Shown: piece after piece, positions 1-6,084 of the stretch
Position numbering within the stretch: the first letter of the stretch is position 1
Layout of the letters: every line of letters begins with the position of its first letter
NCBI GenBank assembly: GCA_902782965.1
Contig: CACZPG010000099.1
Span: 1-9,159 of the forward strand
Length of the DNA stretch: 9,159 nucleotides
Source of the DNA: an uncultured Lachnospiraceae bacterium
Lineage (GTDB): Bacteria > Bacillota > Clostridia > Lachnospirales > Lachnospiraceae
Reading direction: 5' to 3'
Notes under the pieces: generated by a model
Database searches by the model: none
What the model was told of the DNA's origin: nothing
What the model saw: only the letters and a program-made list of their open reading frames with translations
Translations under genes and position numbers: made by a program

Positions 1-608
1 CAAACAGCAATGTCAGGTTTCACTATATTTACAAGTTTATCCATTCCTCCGCTTTCACTGATACCCATTTCAAGTACAGCTACATCACTGTCCTCGTCCA
101 ATATCCGAGAAACAGTTATAGGAACACCTATCTGTGAATTCATATTTCCTTGAGTGTGAAATACTTTCAAACCGGATTCAAGCGTATGCGTTATCATCTC
201 TCTGGTAGTGGTTTTTCCTACACTTCCTGTTACTCCGATTATAGGCTTATTATATCTGCTTCTGATAAATCCAGCTATATTCTGAAGAGCTTCAACAGTT
301 GATCTGACTCTGATATATGCTTTATTTTCCGGAAGCTGACTGCCATCTGATAAGGCTGTTATTTCTTCTTCATCCTTCTCGACCAGCATAACGTCTGTTT
401 TTAATGCTACCTCAGGAATAAACTTATGAGCATCCACATTTTCACCGACTATAGTAACGAAAAGAGAGCCTTCATGTACTTCTCGTGAATCTGTAACTAT
501 ATCCTTTACTTCTTCAGAAAGAAGAGTTTCTCTGTAATCTTCAGAAACCTTTCCCTGTATATATCCATTTGTTACTTTAAGAATATCTCTTATTGTTATA
601 TAACGCAT
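1..608 (-). CDS. murF: UDP-N-acetylmuramoyl-tripeptide--D-alanyl-D-alanine ligase MurF (N-terminal part, cut by window edge)
   Basis: This cytoplasmic ATP-dependent ligase adds D-Ala-D-Ala to the UDP-MurNAc-tripeptide, the last soluble step of peptidoglycan precursor synthesis. I translated 202 codons from the ATG at 608; the frame stays open to base 1, so more than half of a usual protein of about 450 residues lies outside. Visible are a Mur N-terminal substrate domain (TDSREVHEGSLF near residues 39-50), the Mur ligase ATP loop GVTGSVGKTTT (125-135), the MurF-type segment GNMNSQIGVP (154-163) and LEMGISESGGM (179-189), where the Glu belongs to the Mg/ATP centre. The Asn-rich IGVP segment favours MurF over MurE. 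An AAAGGAAAG ribosome site lies about 10 bases before the ATG. It follows the DJ-1-like gene by 61 bases and may share its transcript; a TTGACT in the gap has no convincing -10 partner. Confidence 0.92.
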   Translation of the reverse strand, partial: MRYITIRDILKVTNGYIQGKVSEDYRETLLSEEVKDIVTDSREVHEGSLFVTIVGENVDAHKFIPEVALKTDVMLVEKDEEEITALSDGSQLPENKAYIRVRSTVEALQNIAGFIRSRYNKPIIGVTGSVGKTTTREMITHTLESGLKVFHTQGNMNSQIGVPITVSRILDEDSDVAVLEMGISESGGMDKLVNIVKPDIAV

Positions 609-669
609 TAGTGTAATACTTTCCTTTACAAATAGTAATATAGAAGACAATCAGTCAAAACAGGTGACA

Positions 670-1224
670 CTATCTCTTATATACAACTGACTTTGCAATT
701 TCATCAGCTTTTGTATCATTTATAAGAACTTCAATTAATTCAAGAGCGAAATCTATTGCTGTTCCAAGACCGCGACTGGTAATTATCTTACCATCTCGTA
801 CTACAGACTGACTCTCTCCCGGCCACATTGCTCCTGCCAGACTTGGCTCAAGTCCAGGATAACAGGTAGCTTTACGACCATTCAGAAGACCCATTTCACC
901 AAAAACAGTAGGAGCGGCACATATTGCTGCAATATATTTATCTGAATTATAATAACTCATAATAAGTTCTTTAACTTCATCGCTCTGTTTCAGATAATTA
1001 GTTCCCGGCATTCCTCCCGGAAGAACAAGCATGTTTCCATCATCAGATATCTCACTGATAAGCTTATCAGCGATTACTTTAATCCCCCTGGCGCCTGTAA
1101 TCTCCGTAGTATCTTTAATGGATACTGTATCAATATTTATACCTGCTCTTCTCAAAAGATCCACGACTGTAAGTCCTTCTATTTCTTCAAAACCATCCGC
1201 TAACAAAATATATACTTTGCTCAT
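670..1224 (-). CDS. DJ-1/PfpI (ThiJ/YajL-like) family protein
   Basis: This 184-residue protein covers a complete single DJ-1/PfpI domain. It shows the N-terminal strand plus acidic motif ADGFEEIE (9-16, with Glu16 in the place of the family's conserved Glu), LPGGMPG (68-74), the nucleophile elbow AAICAAP with Cys102, and the C-terminal GLGTAIDFALELIE pattern. Spacing and length match the YajL/DJ-1 branch rather than larger class I amidotransferases. Family members have been described as chaperones, glyoxalase or deglycase enzymes and oxidative-stress proteins; which activity applies here cannot be read from sequence. As in YajL, I see no His near residue 126, so a classical protease triad is unlikely. 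The ATG at 1224 lies 17 bases after the Mrp stop behind an AGGGGA site, so the two genes are almost certainly co-transcribed. Confidence 0.9.
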   Translation of the reverse strand: MSKVYILLADGFEEIEGLTVVDLLRRAGINIDTVSIKDTTEITGARGIKVIADKLISEISDDGNMLVLPGGMPGTNYLKQSDEVKELIMSYYNSDKYIAAICAAPTVFGEMGLLNGRKATCYPGLEPSLAGAMWPGESQSVVRDGKIITSRGLGTAIDFALELIEVLINDTKADEIAKSVVYKR

Positions 1225-1241
1225 TTTATTCCCCTCTCTCC

Positions 1242-2057
1242 TTAGTTCATAATAGTATTATAAAAATCATCTATAAATTCAGTATTTATATTCTCAACGT
1301 TTCCACTATCAACACACGCAGCAAATTCAGAATTGATAGGAATTCTTGCAGTGCATTCAATACCATAAGCACTCGCAATGGAATCCACTCTGCTGGGACC
1401 GAAAATTTCATGTTTCTTTTTACAGTCAGGACACTCAAAATAAGACATGTTCTCCACGATACCAAGTACAGGTATATTCATTTTTCCGGTCATGATTACA
1501 GCTTTCGATACGATCATTTCAACAAGTTCCTGAGGCGATGTAACTATTATCACTCCATCAATTGGCATAGATTGGAAAACAGTAAGCGGAACGTCTCCTG
1601 TTCCAGGAGGCATATCAACAAACATCACATCAATATCACCCCACATTACATCTGTCCAGAACTGCTGAACTGCACCGCCTATAACCGGTCCCCTCCAAAT
1701 TACAGGTTCAGCCTCATTTTCAACCAGAAGATTTATAGACATCAGTTTAATCCCGGAAGCAGTTTCCACCGGAAAAATACTTGTCTCTGTTCCAAAAGCT
1801 TTCTTATGAACTCCAAAAGCCTTAGGTATTGATGGTCCCGTAATATCAGCATCAAGAATTGCTGTTTTGAGTCCCTTCTTATTACTGATAGAAGCCATTA
1901 AGGAAGTAATAAATGATTTACCTACACCACCCTTTCCACTCATGACTCCTATAACCTTTTTAATATCGGAATCAGCATTGCAAACTTTGCGAAGACCTTC
2001 CGGCATATTTCTGGCAATTGCCTGCTCGGCCGCCTGCTGCTTTTCTTCATCTGTCAT
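1242..2057 (-). CDS. Mrp/NBP35-family P-loop ATPase, iron-sulfur cluster carrier (ApbC-like)
   Basis: This soluble ATPase of 271 residues belongs to the SIMIBI class and is expected to hold and hand on a [4Fe-4S] cluster as a dimer. The deviant Walker A GKGGVGKS spans 41-48, the switch/Walker region LDADITGPSIP 68-78, and VDMPPGTGD 147-155 is the hallmark of Mrp proteins. The cluster-binding CPDC motif is at 209-212, within ENMSYFECPDC. The N-terminal MIP18/DUF59 domain of longer bacterial Mrp proteins is missing; a start directly ahead of the ATPase domain is common in clostridia. The ATG at 2057 is preceded by AAGGAGAG about 10 bases upstream. It heads a minus-strand unit with the DJ-1-like gene and possibly murF, driven by a candidate promoter at 2128-2100. 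Client proteins are unknown. Confidence 0.93.
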   Translation of the reverse strand: MTDEEKQQAAEQAIARNMPEGLRKVCNADSDIKKVIGVMSGKGGVGKSFITSLMASISNKKGLKTAILDADITGPSIPKAFGVHKKAFGTETSIFPVETASGIKLMSINLLVENEAEPVIWRGPVIGGAVQQFWTDVMWGDIDVMFVDMPPGTGDVPLTVFQSMPIDGVIIVTSPQELVEMIVSKAVIMTGKMNIPVLGIVENMSYFECPDCKKKHEIFGPSRVDSIASAYGIECTARIPINSEFAACVDSGNVENINTEFIDDFYNTIMN

Positions 2058-2099
2058 AATATAGCTACTCTCCTTACTTATACTTAATCAATAGACTTG

Positions 2100-2128
2100 A
2101 TTATAAACCTTAAACATCATAAATACAA
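2100..2128 (-). promoter_or_regulatory. Candidate sigma-A promoter for the mrp unit
   Basis: Reading the minus strand, a perfect TATAAT (2105-2100) lies 17 bases after TTGTAT (2128-2123, three of six matches to TTGACA). Initiation near 2093 would give a leader of about 35 bases with the mrp ribosome site. The region is very AT-rich, so chance matches are likely; the perfect -10 and the 17-base spacing are what support the call. Confidence 0.45.
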
Positions 2129-2167
2129 ACATAAAAACTCAAAAAATAAAACATAAATCGTCAAATA

Positions 2168-2176
2168 TGATATACT
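2168..2176 (+). promoter_or_regulatory. Candidate extended -10 promoter for the CYTH gene
   Basis: The plus strand carries TG-A-TATACT, an extended -10 element with five of six -10 matches, 33 bases ahead of the ATG at 2210. No good -35 is seen, which is usual for extended -10 promoters. It is divergent from and does not overlap the mrp promoter candidate. Confidence 0.45.
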
Positions 2177-2209
2177 TTGTTTTAAAATAATATAAAGGTG
2201 GATATCAGT

Positions 2210-2689
2210 ATGGAAATTGAACGTAAATTTCTTATAAAAGAAATTCCTTTTAATCTTGATGCATTCGAGAAAAACGAAATAAGCCAGGGATATATATCAG
2301 CTGACCCGGCAGTTCGAATCAGACAGAAAAATGATATATACATCCTGACAATCAAATCAGGCGGTCTGATAGAAAGACACGAGTTCGAAAAAGAAATAAA
2401 TGAAAAAGAGTATAAAGAACTCTCTAAAATGGTGGTAGGAAATATAATATCAAAAACAAGATATAAAATACCTTATAATGGTTATACAATAGAACTTGAT
2501 ATTTTTCATGATAGTTTTGAAGGGCTGATATATGCAGAGGTAGAATTTCCAAGTATCGAAGAAGCTGCGAATTTTACTGCACCAGAATATTTCGGCAAAG
2601 AGGTAACTGAAGATGCAGCTTATCAGAATTCCTCCCTTAGCCTTCTTCCAAAAAAAGAAATCAGGAACTTCGTAGAAAGAAATTCCTGA
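2210..2689 (+). CDS. CYTH-domain (triphosphate tunnel metalloenzyme) phosphohydrolase
   Basis: This is a single-domain, 159-residue cytoplasmic protein of the CYTH superfamily. The signature ExExK is at the very N-terminus (MEIERKFL: Glu2, Glu4, Lys6). Downstream come the strand motifs VRIRQ, ILTIKSGG, a KTRYKIP strand, and IELDIFHDSFEGLIYAEVEF supplying acidic metal ligands, followed by the FGKEVTED segment. From memory the order and length resemble the small bacterial enzymes from Nitrosomonas europaea (NeuTTM) and Clostridium thermocellum (CthTTM), which hydrolyse inorganic triphosphate with a divalent metal, more than class IV adenylate cyclases; substrate here is inferred. I choose ATG 2210 because AAAGGTGG (2194-2201) sits 8 bases upstream and the family begins with MEIERKF; the in-frame GTG at 2198 lies inside that site. 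It converges on the DUF1189-like gene with 10 bases between stops. Confidence 0.88.
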   Translation: MEIERKFLIKEIPFNLDAFEKNEISQGYISADPAVRIRQKNDIYILTIKSGGLIERHEFEKEINEKEYKELSKMVVGNIISKTRYKIPYNGYTIELDIFHDSFEGLIYAEVEFPSIEEAANFTAPEYFGKEVTEDAAYQNSSLSLLPKKEIRNFVERNS

Positions 2690-2690
2690 T
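2650..2690 (-). terminator. Intrinsic terminator of the rib operon, inside the 3' end of the CYTH gene
   Basis: On the minus strand, ATCAGGAA (2690-2683) pairs perfectly with TTCCTGAT (2667-2660), the 15-base loop holding further short pairing, and is followed at once by a T-rich run (2659-2650: three T/C positions, then seven T). It starts 10 bases after the stop of the DUF1189-like gene, the right place to end that transcript. The stem has modest GC. In the plus direction no U-tract follows, so it looks one-directional. Confidence 0.65.
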
Positions 2691-2699
2691 CTTGAGCAA

Positions 2700-3611
2700 T
2701 TAGTTATCTTTATTATTACCACCGAATCTATTCATAAATTCATCAATATCCGGCATATGAGGTTTAACAGCATTCATAATAACTGCAACCGTAATTATGA
2801 TACTGGCCAGAGTCATAAAAATTGAAGGAATGAAATATCCTACAGCCTCATTTATATTAACCAGAATAATACTTATAGTCTCAGCATAGAAACAAAGATG
2901 TACAGAATCTTTCATGCTGAGATTTAATTTGCTTATTGATGTAGTAGTCCTGGTGAAGAAAGCATATAGCAGCGCAAAGAACACATACTTAACTCCGGCA
3001 AAAATAGCATAACCAAAGAAAATTATAATGTAGGTGAAATAAAACAGCGGTGTCATATTAGCCATTACTTCATTATTAAGCCCGGAAGGAAGTACCATTC
3101 CTATCGGATAAGAATATACCTCATTATAGCTTTTATTTGATTCATCATCGACATAAGTGACTAGTTTGACATTTCTTTTTCCGAACGCCATATAGACTCC
3201 AGAAGAATCAAAATCATCGATAGAAAACTCATCTATGTCAGTATTAATAACCAGAAATGCGTTATTCAGCTTCATTTCAAATTTTTTATCAGCTGTAAGA
3301 ACACCATCCTCAATACTAAAAGTCGGAAAATCTTCTCTGAAAAGCTTTGAAAAACCTCCAAAGGAAAAAATCCTGGATGCACTGGGAACGAGAAACGCCA
3401 TAAAACTTACAAGTATAGACATAAAGATAACATATCCAATAAACTTTTTAGCGTTTTCGACACAGAGCACAGCCAGTTTATTAATTCGAATAATTGAAGC
3501 CACAAAAATATCAAGAACACCTGCAGTATTCTGATCTTTTTTATTATCCGGATTATCCGGACTCAGGTTATTAAATTTATTTAAGTCATTTTCATCAGTA
3601 AAATAATTCAT
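2700..3611 (-). CDS. DUF1189-like multi-pass membrane protein, last gene of the rib operon
   Basis: This 303-residue protein is predicted to sit in the cytoplasmic membrane. A polar Asn/Asp-rich cytoplasmic head (1-30) leads to a first hydrophobic segment near 57-77. A soluble region follows (80-185) with the pattern DFPTFSIEDGVLTADKKFE (94-112) that I associate with DUF1189 proteins, then closely spaced hydrophobic segments near 188-220, 238-256 and 259-281 and a short polar tail. The soluble part probably faces outside between segments 1 and 2. Function is unknown and I see no catalytic motif. It starts 30 bases after ribH with no terminator or clear promoter between and GTGGAG about 12 bases before the ATG, so it should be under FMN-riboswitch control. 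It does not resemble RibU or other flavin carriers that I recognise. Confidence 0.78.
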   Translation of the reverse strand: MNYFTDENDLNKFNNLSPDNPDNKKDQNTAGVLDIFVASIIRINKLAVLCVENAKKFIGYVIFMSILVSFMAFLVPSASRIFSFGGFSKLFREDFPTFSIEDGVLTADKKFEMKLNNAFLVINTDIDEFSIDDFDSSGVYMAFGKRNVKLVTYVDDESNKSYNEVYSYPIGMVLPSGLNNEVMANMTPLFYFTYIIIFFGYAIFAGVKYVFFALLYAFFTRTTTSISKLNLSMKDSVHLCFYAETISIILVNINEAVGYFIPSIFMTLASIIITVAVIMNAVKPHMPDIDEFMNRFGGNNKDN

Positions 3612-3641
3612 TTATATTGTAATCTCCACAGAATCAATCAC

Positions 3642-4103
3642 CTAAATATTCTTCATAAGATTGATCATTTCTATAGCGCCAAGAGCACAATCATATCCCT
3701 TATTACCTGCTTTGGTTCCGGCTCTCACAACAGCCTGTTCAATAGTATCAGTAGTAAGAATACCAAACATAACAGGCATTTCAGCCTCAAGACTTACCTG
3801 AGCAATACCTTTGCTAACCTCAGCACATACATAATCATAATGACTGGTCTCGCCCCTAATAACAGTTCCGAGACATATTATAGCATCATATTTACCGGAT
3901 TTTGCAATTTTTTTTGCAATAACAGGAATTTCAAACGCTCCCGGAACCCAAACAGTATCAATATTCTCTTCTTCAACATCATGTCTTATAAGTCCGTCCT
4001 CAGCACCGGAAACAAGTTTTGATACTATAAATTCGTTAAATCTTGAAGCAATTATACAAACCTTGGTTCCTTTTGAAGCTACAACATTTCCTTCAATTTT
4101 CAT
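3642..4103 (-). CDS. ribH: 6,7-dimethyl-8-ribityllumazine synthase (RibH)
   Basis: RibH condenses 5-amino-6-ribitylaminouracil with 3,4-dihydroxy-2-butanone 4-phosphate to give lumazine, the substrate of RibE. The protein has 153 residues, the normal length. Motifs in order are IASRFNEFI (18-26, Phe22 stacks on the pyrimidine), VPGAFEIP (53-60), LGTVIRGETSHYDYV (78-92) with His88, the presumed proton shuttle, and AVVRAGTKAGNKG (124-136) with Arg127 and Lys135 for phosphate binding; numbering fits the Bacillus subtilis enzyme closely. Family members form pentamers or 60-mer shells that can enclose RibE; the assembly here is not visible. The ATG at 4103 has a strong GGAGGT (4114-4109) 5 bases upstream. 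It is the fourth gene of the operon, 46 bases after ribBA. Confidence 0.97.
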   Translation of the reverse strand: MKIEGNVVASKGTKVCIIASRFNEFIVSKLVSGAEDGLIRHDVEEENIDTVWVPGAFEIPVIAKKIAKSGKYDAIICLGTVIRGETSHYDYVCAEVSKGIAQVSLEAEMPVMFGILTTDTIEQAVVRAGTKAGNKGYDCALGAIEMINLMKNI

Positions 4104-4108
4104 GATTT

Positions 4109-4114
4109 ACCTCC
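4109..4114 (-). promoter_or_regulatory. Ribosome binding site of ribH
   Basis: GGAGGT on the minus strand, 5 bases before the ATG at 4103. It is a complete match to the anti-Shine-Dalgarno core, in keeping with RibH being needed in larger amounts than the other Rib enzymes; the link to dosage is inference. Confidence 0.75.
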
Positions 4115-4124
4115 ATTAGTTAAC

Positions 4125-4134
4125 ATAATATTAT
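4125..4134. repeat. 10-bp AT-only palindrome between ribBA and ribH
   Basis: ATAATATTAT, identical to the core of the palindrome in the preceding gap. It lies at the middle of the 46-base spacer, upstream of the ribH ribosome site. Confidence 0.45.
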
Positions 4135-4149
4135 TATGGTTTATTTAAT

Positions 4150-5355
4150 CTATACATCATTTAAAATATGACCCATTTTTTCTTTTTTAGTTTTAAGATA
4201 GAAAAGATCATAAGCAGATGGTTCAATTTCCACAGGGACTCTTTCAACTATTTCAAGATTATAGCCTTTAAGTCCATATACCTTATCAGGATTATTTGTC
4301 ATAAGTCTCATTCTTCTGACACCAAGTTCTACAAGAATCTGAGTACCTATTGTATAATCTCTGGCATCAGCCGGGAATCCAAGTTCTACATTAGCTTCCA
4401 CAGTATCACGCCCCTGATCCTGTAAAGCATAGGCTCTGATTTTATTTATCAGTCCGATTCCTCTGCCCTCCTGCCTCATATACAGAAGCACTCCACAGCC
4501 TTCTTTCGCTATCATTTTCATAGCTGCATCAAGCTGCTGTCCACAATCACATTTAGCAGATCCAAATGCATCACCGGTAAGACACTCGGAATGTACCCGA
4601 ACAAGTATATCTTTACCACTTCCTATATCACCCATGGTAAGAGCAACATGATGTTCTCCATTAAGTTTATTAATGAAACCATGAATTATAAACTCACCAT
4701 ATCTTGTTGGGAGTTTTGCAGATGTTACCTCTTCTACAAAAACCTCATGTTCTTTTCTATATTGAACCAGTTGCTTAATAGTAGAAATCTTAAGGTTATG
4801 TTCTCTTGAAAACTCAATAAGATTATCAAGTCTTGCCATAGTTCCGTCATCATTCATTATTTCACAGCAAAGGCCTACAGGTTTAAGACCCGCCAGTCTG
4901 CACAGATCAACCGTAGCTTCTGTATGACCGGGTCTTTCAATCACTCCACCTTTTTTTGCCTGAAGAGGAAACATATGTCCAGGTCTCCTGAAATCATCCT
5001 TTCCTGAGGAATCATCAGCAAATTTTCTTGCTGTATATCCTCTTTCTTCAGCCGAGATACCTGTTGTTGTATCAACATGATCAACAGATACTGAAAATGC
5101 AGTAGTATGATTATCAGTATTTACAATACACATTTGCGGAAGATTATATTTATCGCTATATGATTCATCCATAGGCATACATATAAGTCCACGTGCATAT
5201 TTAGCCATGAAATTTACATTTTCTGTTGAAGCAAATTCGGCAGCAAATATTATATCACCTTCATTTTCTCTGGTCTCATCATCCATGATGACAACCGGAA
5301 TCCCCTTCTTCATATCTTCCAGAATTTCTTCAATTGAATTTAACTCTACGTTCAA
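4150..5355 (-). CDS. ribBA: Bifunctional 3,4-dihydroxy-2-butanone 4-phosphate synthase / GTP cyclohydrolase II (RibBA), TTG start
   Basis: This 401-residue fusion begins both branches of riboflavin synthesis. The N-terminal RibB half (about 1-205) converts ribulose 5-phosphate to dihydroxybutanone phosphate and formate; it shows MDDETRENEGD (24-34), the THTTGISA-like region DTTTGISAEERG (95-106), RPGHMFPL (124-131) and RPGHTEATVDL (141-151). The C-terminal RibA half opens GTP; it has the zinc cysteines Cys258, Cys269 and Cys271 in HSECLTGDAFGSAKCDCGQQ, the YMRQEGRGIGL loop (292-302) and GVRRMRLMTNNPDK (345-358). All key residues are present, so both activities are expected. The start is TTG: AAGAGGT (5369-5363) lies 7 bases upstream, an in-frame TAA lies just before it, and the first internal ATG would cut into the RibB domain. 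Confidence 0.97.
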   Translation of the reverse strand: MNVELNSIEEILEDMKKGIPVVIMDDETRENEGDIIFAAEFASTENVNFMAKYARGLICMPMDESYSDKYNLPQMCIVNTDNHTTAFSVSVDHVDTTTGISAEERGYTARKFADDSSGKDDFRRPGHMFPLQAKKGGVIERPGHTEATVDLCRLAGLKPVGLCCEIMNDDGTMARLDNLIEFSREHNLKISTIKQLVQYRKEHEVFVEEVTSAKLPTRYGEFIIHGFINKLNGEHHVALTMGDIGSGKDILVRVHSECLTGDAFGSAKCDCGQQLDAAMKMIAKEGCGVLLYMRQEGRGIGLINKIRAYALQDQGRDTVEANVELGFPADARDYTIGTQILVELGVRRMRLMTNNPDKVYGLKGYNLEIVERVPVEIEPSAYDLFYLKTKKEKMGHILNDV

Positions 5356-5362
5356 TTTAAAT

Positions 5363-5369
5363 ACCTCTT
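5363..5369 (-). promoter_or_regulatory. Ribosome binding site fixing the TTG start of ribBA
   Basis: AAGAGGT on the minus strand, 7 bases before the TTG at 5355. No ATG or GTG lies between it and the conserved RibB N-terminus, and an in-frame TAA overlaps its 5' end. Confidence 0.8.
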
Positions 5370-5375
5370 ATAATC

Positions 5376-5389
5376 TTATAATATTATAA
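5376..5389. repeat. 14-bp AT-only palindrome between ribE and ribBA
   Basis: TTATAATATTATAA is a perfect palindrome in the 42-base gap. Its ten-base core ATAATATTAT recurs in the next gap at 4125-4134. As RNA it could form only a weak hairpin, so it may simply reflect base composition. Confidence 0.5.
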
Positions 5390-5397
5390 TATCCTGA

Positions 5398-6060
5398 TCA
5401 GAAAAAACCGTTTCTTCTTAAAGATTCTTCAAAAGAAGTTTTCTTAACAGAAGCGTCATTAGAAGACCCCTGGTCAGAAGATAATAATTTTTCAACGTAC
5501 TTGGAAATAATATCATTCTCCAGATTAACTATATCGCCTTTTTTCCTCTCTGATAAAACAGTTTCTTTCAAGGTATGTGGTATGATAGAAACCCTGAAAC
5601 ATTCATTATCAACATAAGCGACAGTCAGACTTATTCCATCAATTGCAATAGAACCTTTTAAAACAATATATCGAAGCAGGCTTTCTGAAGCTTTAATGCT
5701 ATACCATACAGCATTGTCTTCAGAACGAATTTCAGATATAATACCGGTTCCGTCAATATGTCCCGAAACAATATGACCACCAAATCTACCGTCAGCCTTC
5801 ATAGCCCTTTCAAGATTCACATGACTTCCGGCTTTAAGTTCACCCAGGGAGGATCTTCTTAAAGTTTCAGCCATTATATCTGCTGTAAAACCGTTAGAAA
5901 CAAGCTTTGTACAAGTGAGACATACACCATTTACTGCTATACTGTCTCCAAGCTTAACATCATCCATGATTTTTGATGCATTTATTTCAATAACAGCTGA
6001 TTCAGAGCCTTTGCTGATTCTATTCACTTTTCCGATTTCTTCTATTATGCCGGTAAACAA
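5398..6060 (-). CDS. ribE: Riboflavin synthase alpha chain (RibE), TTG start
   Basis: Riboflavin synthase transfers a four-carbon unit between two lumazine molecules to give riboflavin and the ribitylaminouracil that RibH reuses. The 220 residues contain the two tandem lumazine-binding barrels typical of the trimeric enzyme: MFTGIIEEIG at 1-10 with VNGVCLT (43-49, Cys48 in the active site), then GGHIVSGHIDGTG (94-106) with IDGISLT (140-146). The C-terminal tail after about residue 193 is Ser/Lys/Asp-rich and ends in RRNGFF; such tails vary in the family. The start is TTG, set by the universal MFTGI N-terminus and by GGAGGT 6 bases upstream. It follows ribD by 24 bases. The name ribE follows Bacillus use; the same gene is called ribC in Escherichia coli. 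Confidence 0.97.
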   Translation of the reverse strand: MFTGIIEEIGKVNRISKGSESAVIEINASKIMDDVKLGDSIAVNGVCLTCTKLVSNGFTADIMAETLRRSSLGELKAGSHVNLERAMKADGRFGGHIVSGHIDGTGIISEIRSEDNAVWYSIKASESLLRYIVLKGSIAIDGISLTVAYVDNECFRVSIIPHTLKETVLSERKKGDIVNLENDIISKYVEKLLSSDQGSSNDASVKKTSFEESLRRNGFF

Positions 6061-6066
6061 ATATAT

Positions 6067-6072
6067 ACCTCC
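6067..6072 (-). promoter_or_regulatory. Ribosome binding site fixing the TTG start of ribE
   Basis: GGAGGT on the minus strand, 6 bases before the TTG at 6060. With the family N-terminus MFTGI it leaves no alternative start. Confidence 0.85.
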
Positions 6073-6084
6073 AAAGAATTATAA

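Noticed and set aside
609..669. Promoter or terminator between the DJ-1-like gene and murF
   Set aside because: TTGACT is present, but the best -10 (TACTAT) is only 15 bases away and matches four of six. No stable hairpin with a U-tract is seen.
1410..1832. 140-codon open frame on the plus strand
   Set aside because: It is antisense to the Mrp ATPase, has low-complexity, Cys/His-rich translation without family motifs and no ribosome site. It is a shadow of a real gene.
2198..2209. GTG start four codons upstream of the CYTH ATG
   Set aside because: The GTG is part of the AAAGGTGG ribosome site itself, and the ExExK motif belongs at the N-terminus.
5370..5397. TATAAT-like words between ribE and ribBA as an internal promoter
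   Set aside because: They arise from the AT palindrome and have no acceptable -35 at 16-18 bases.
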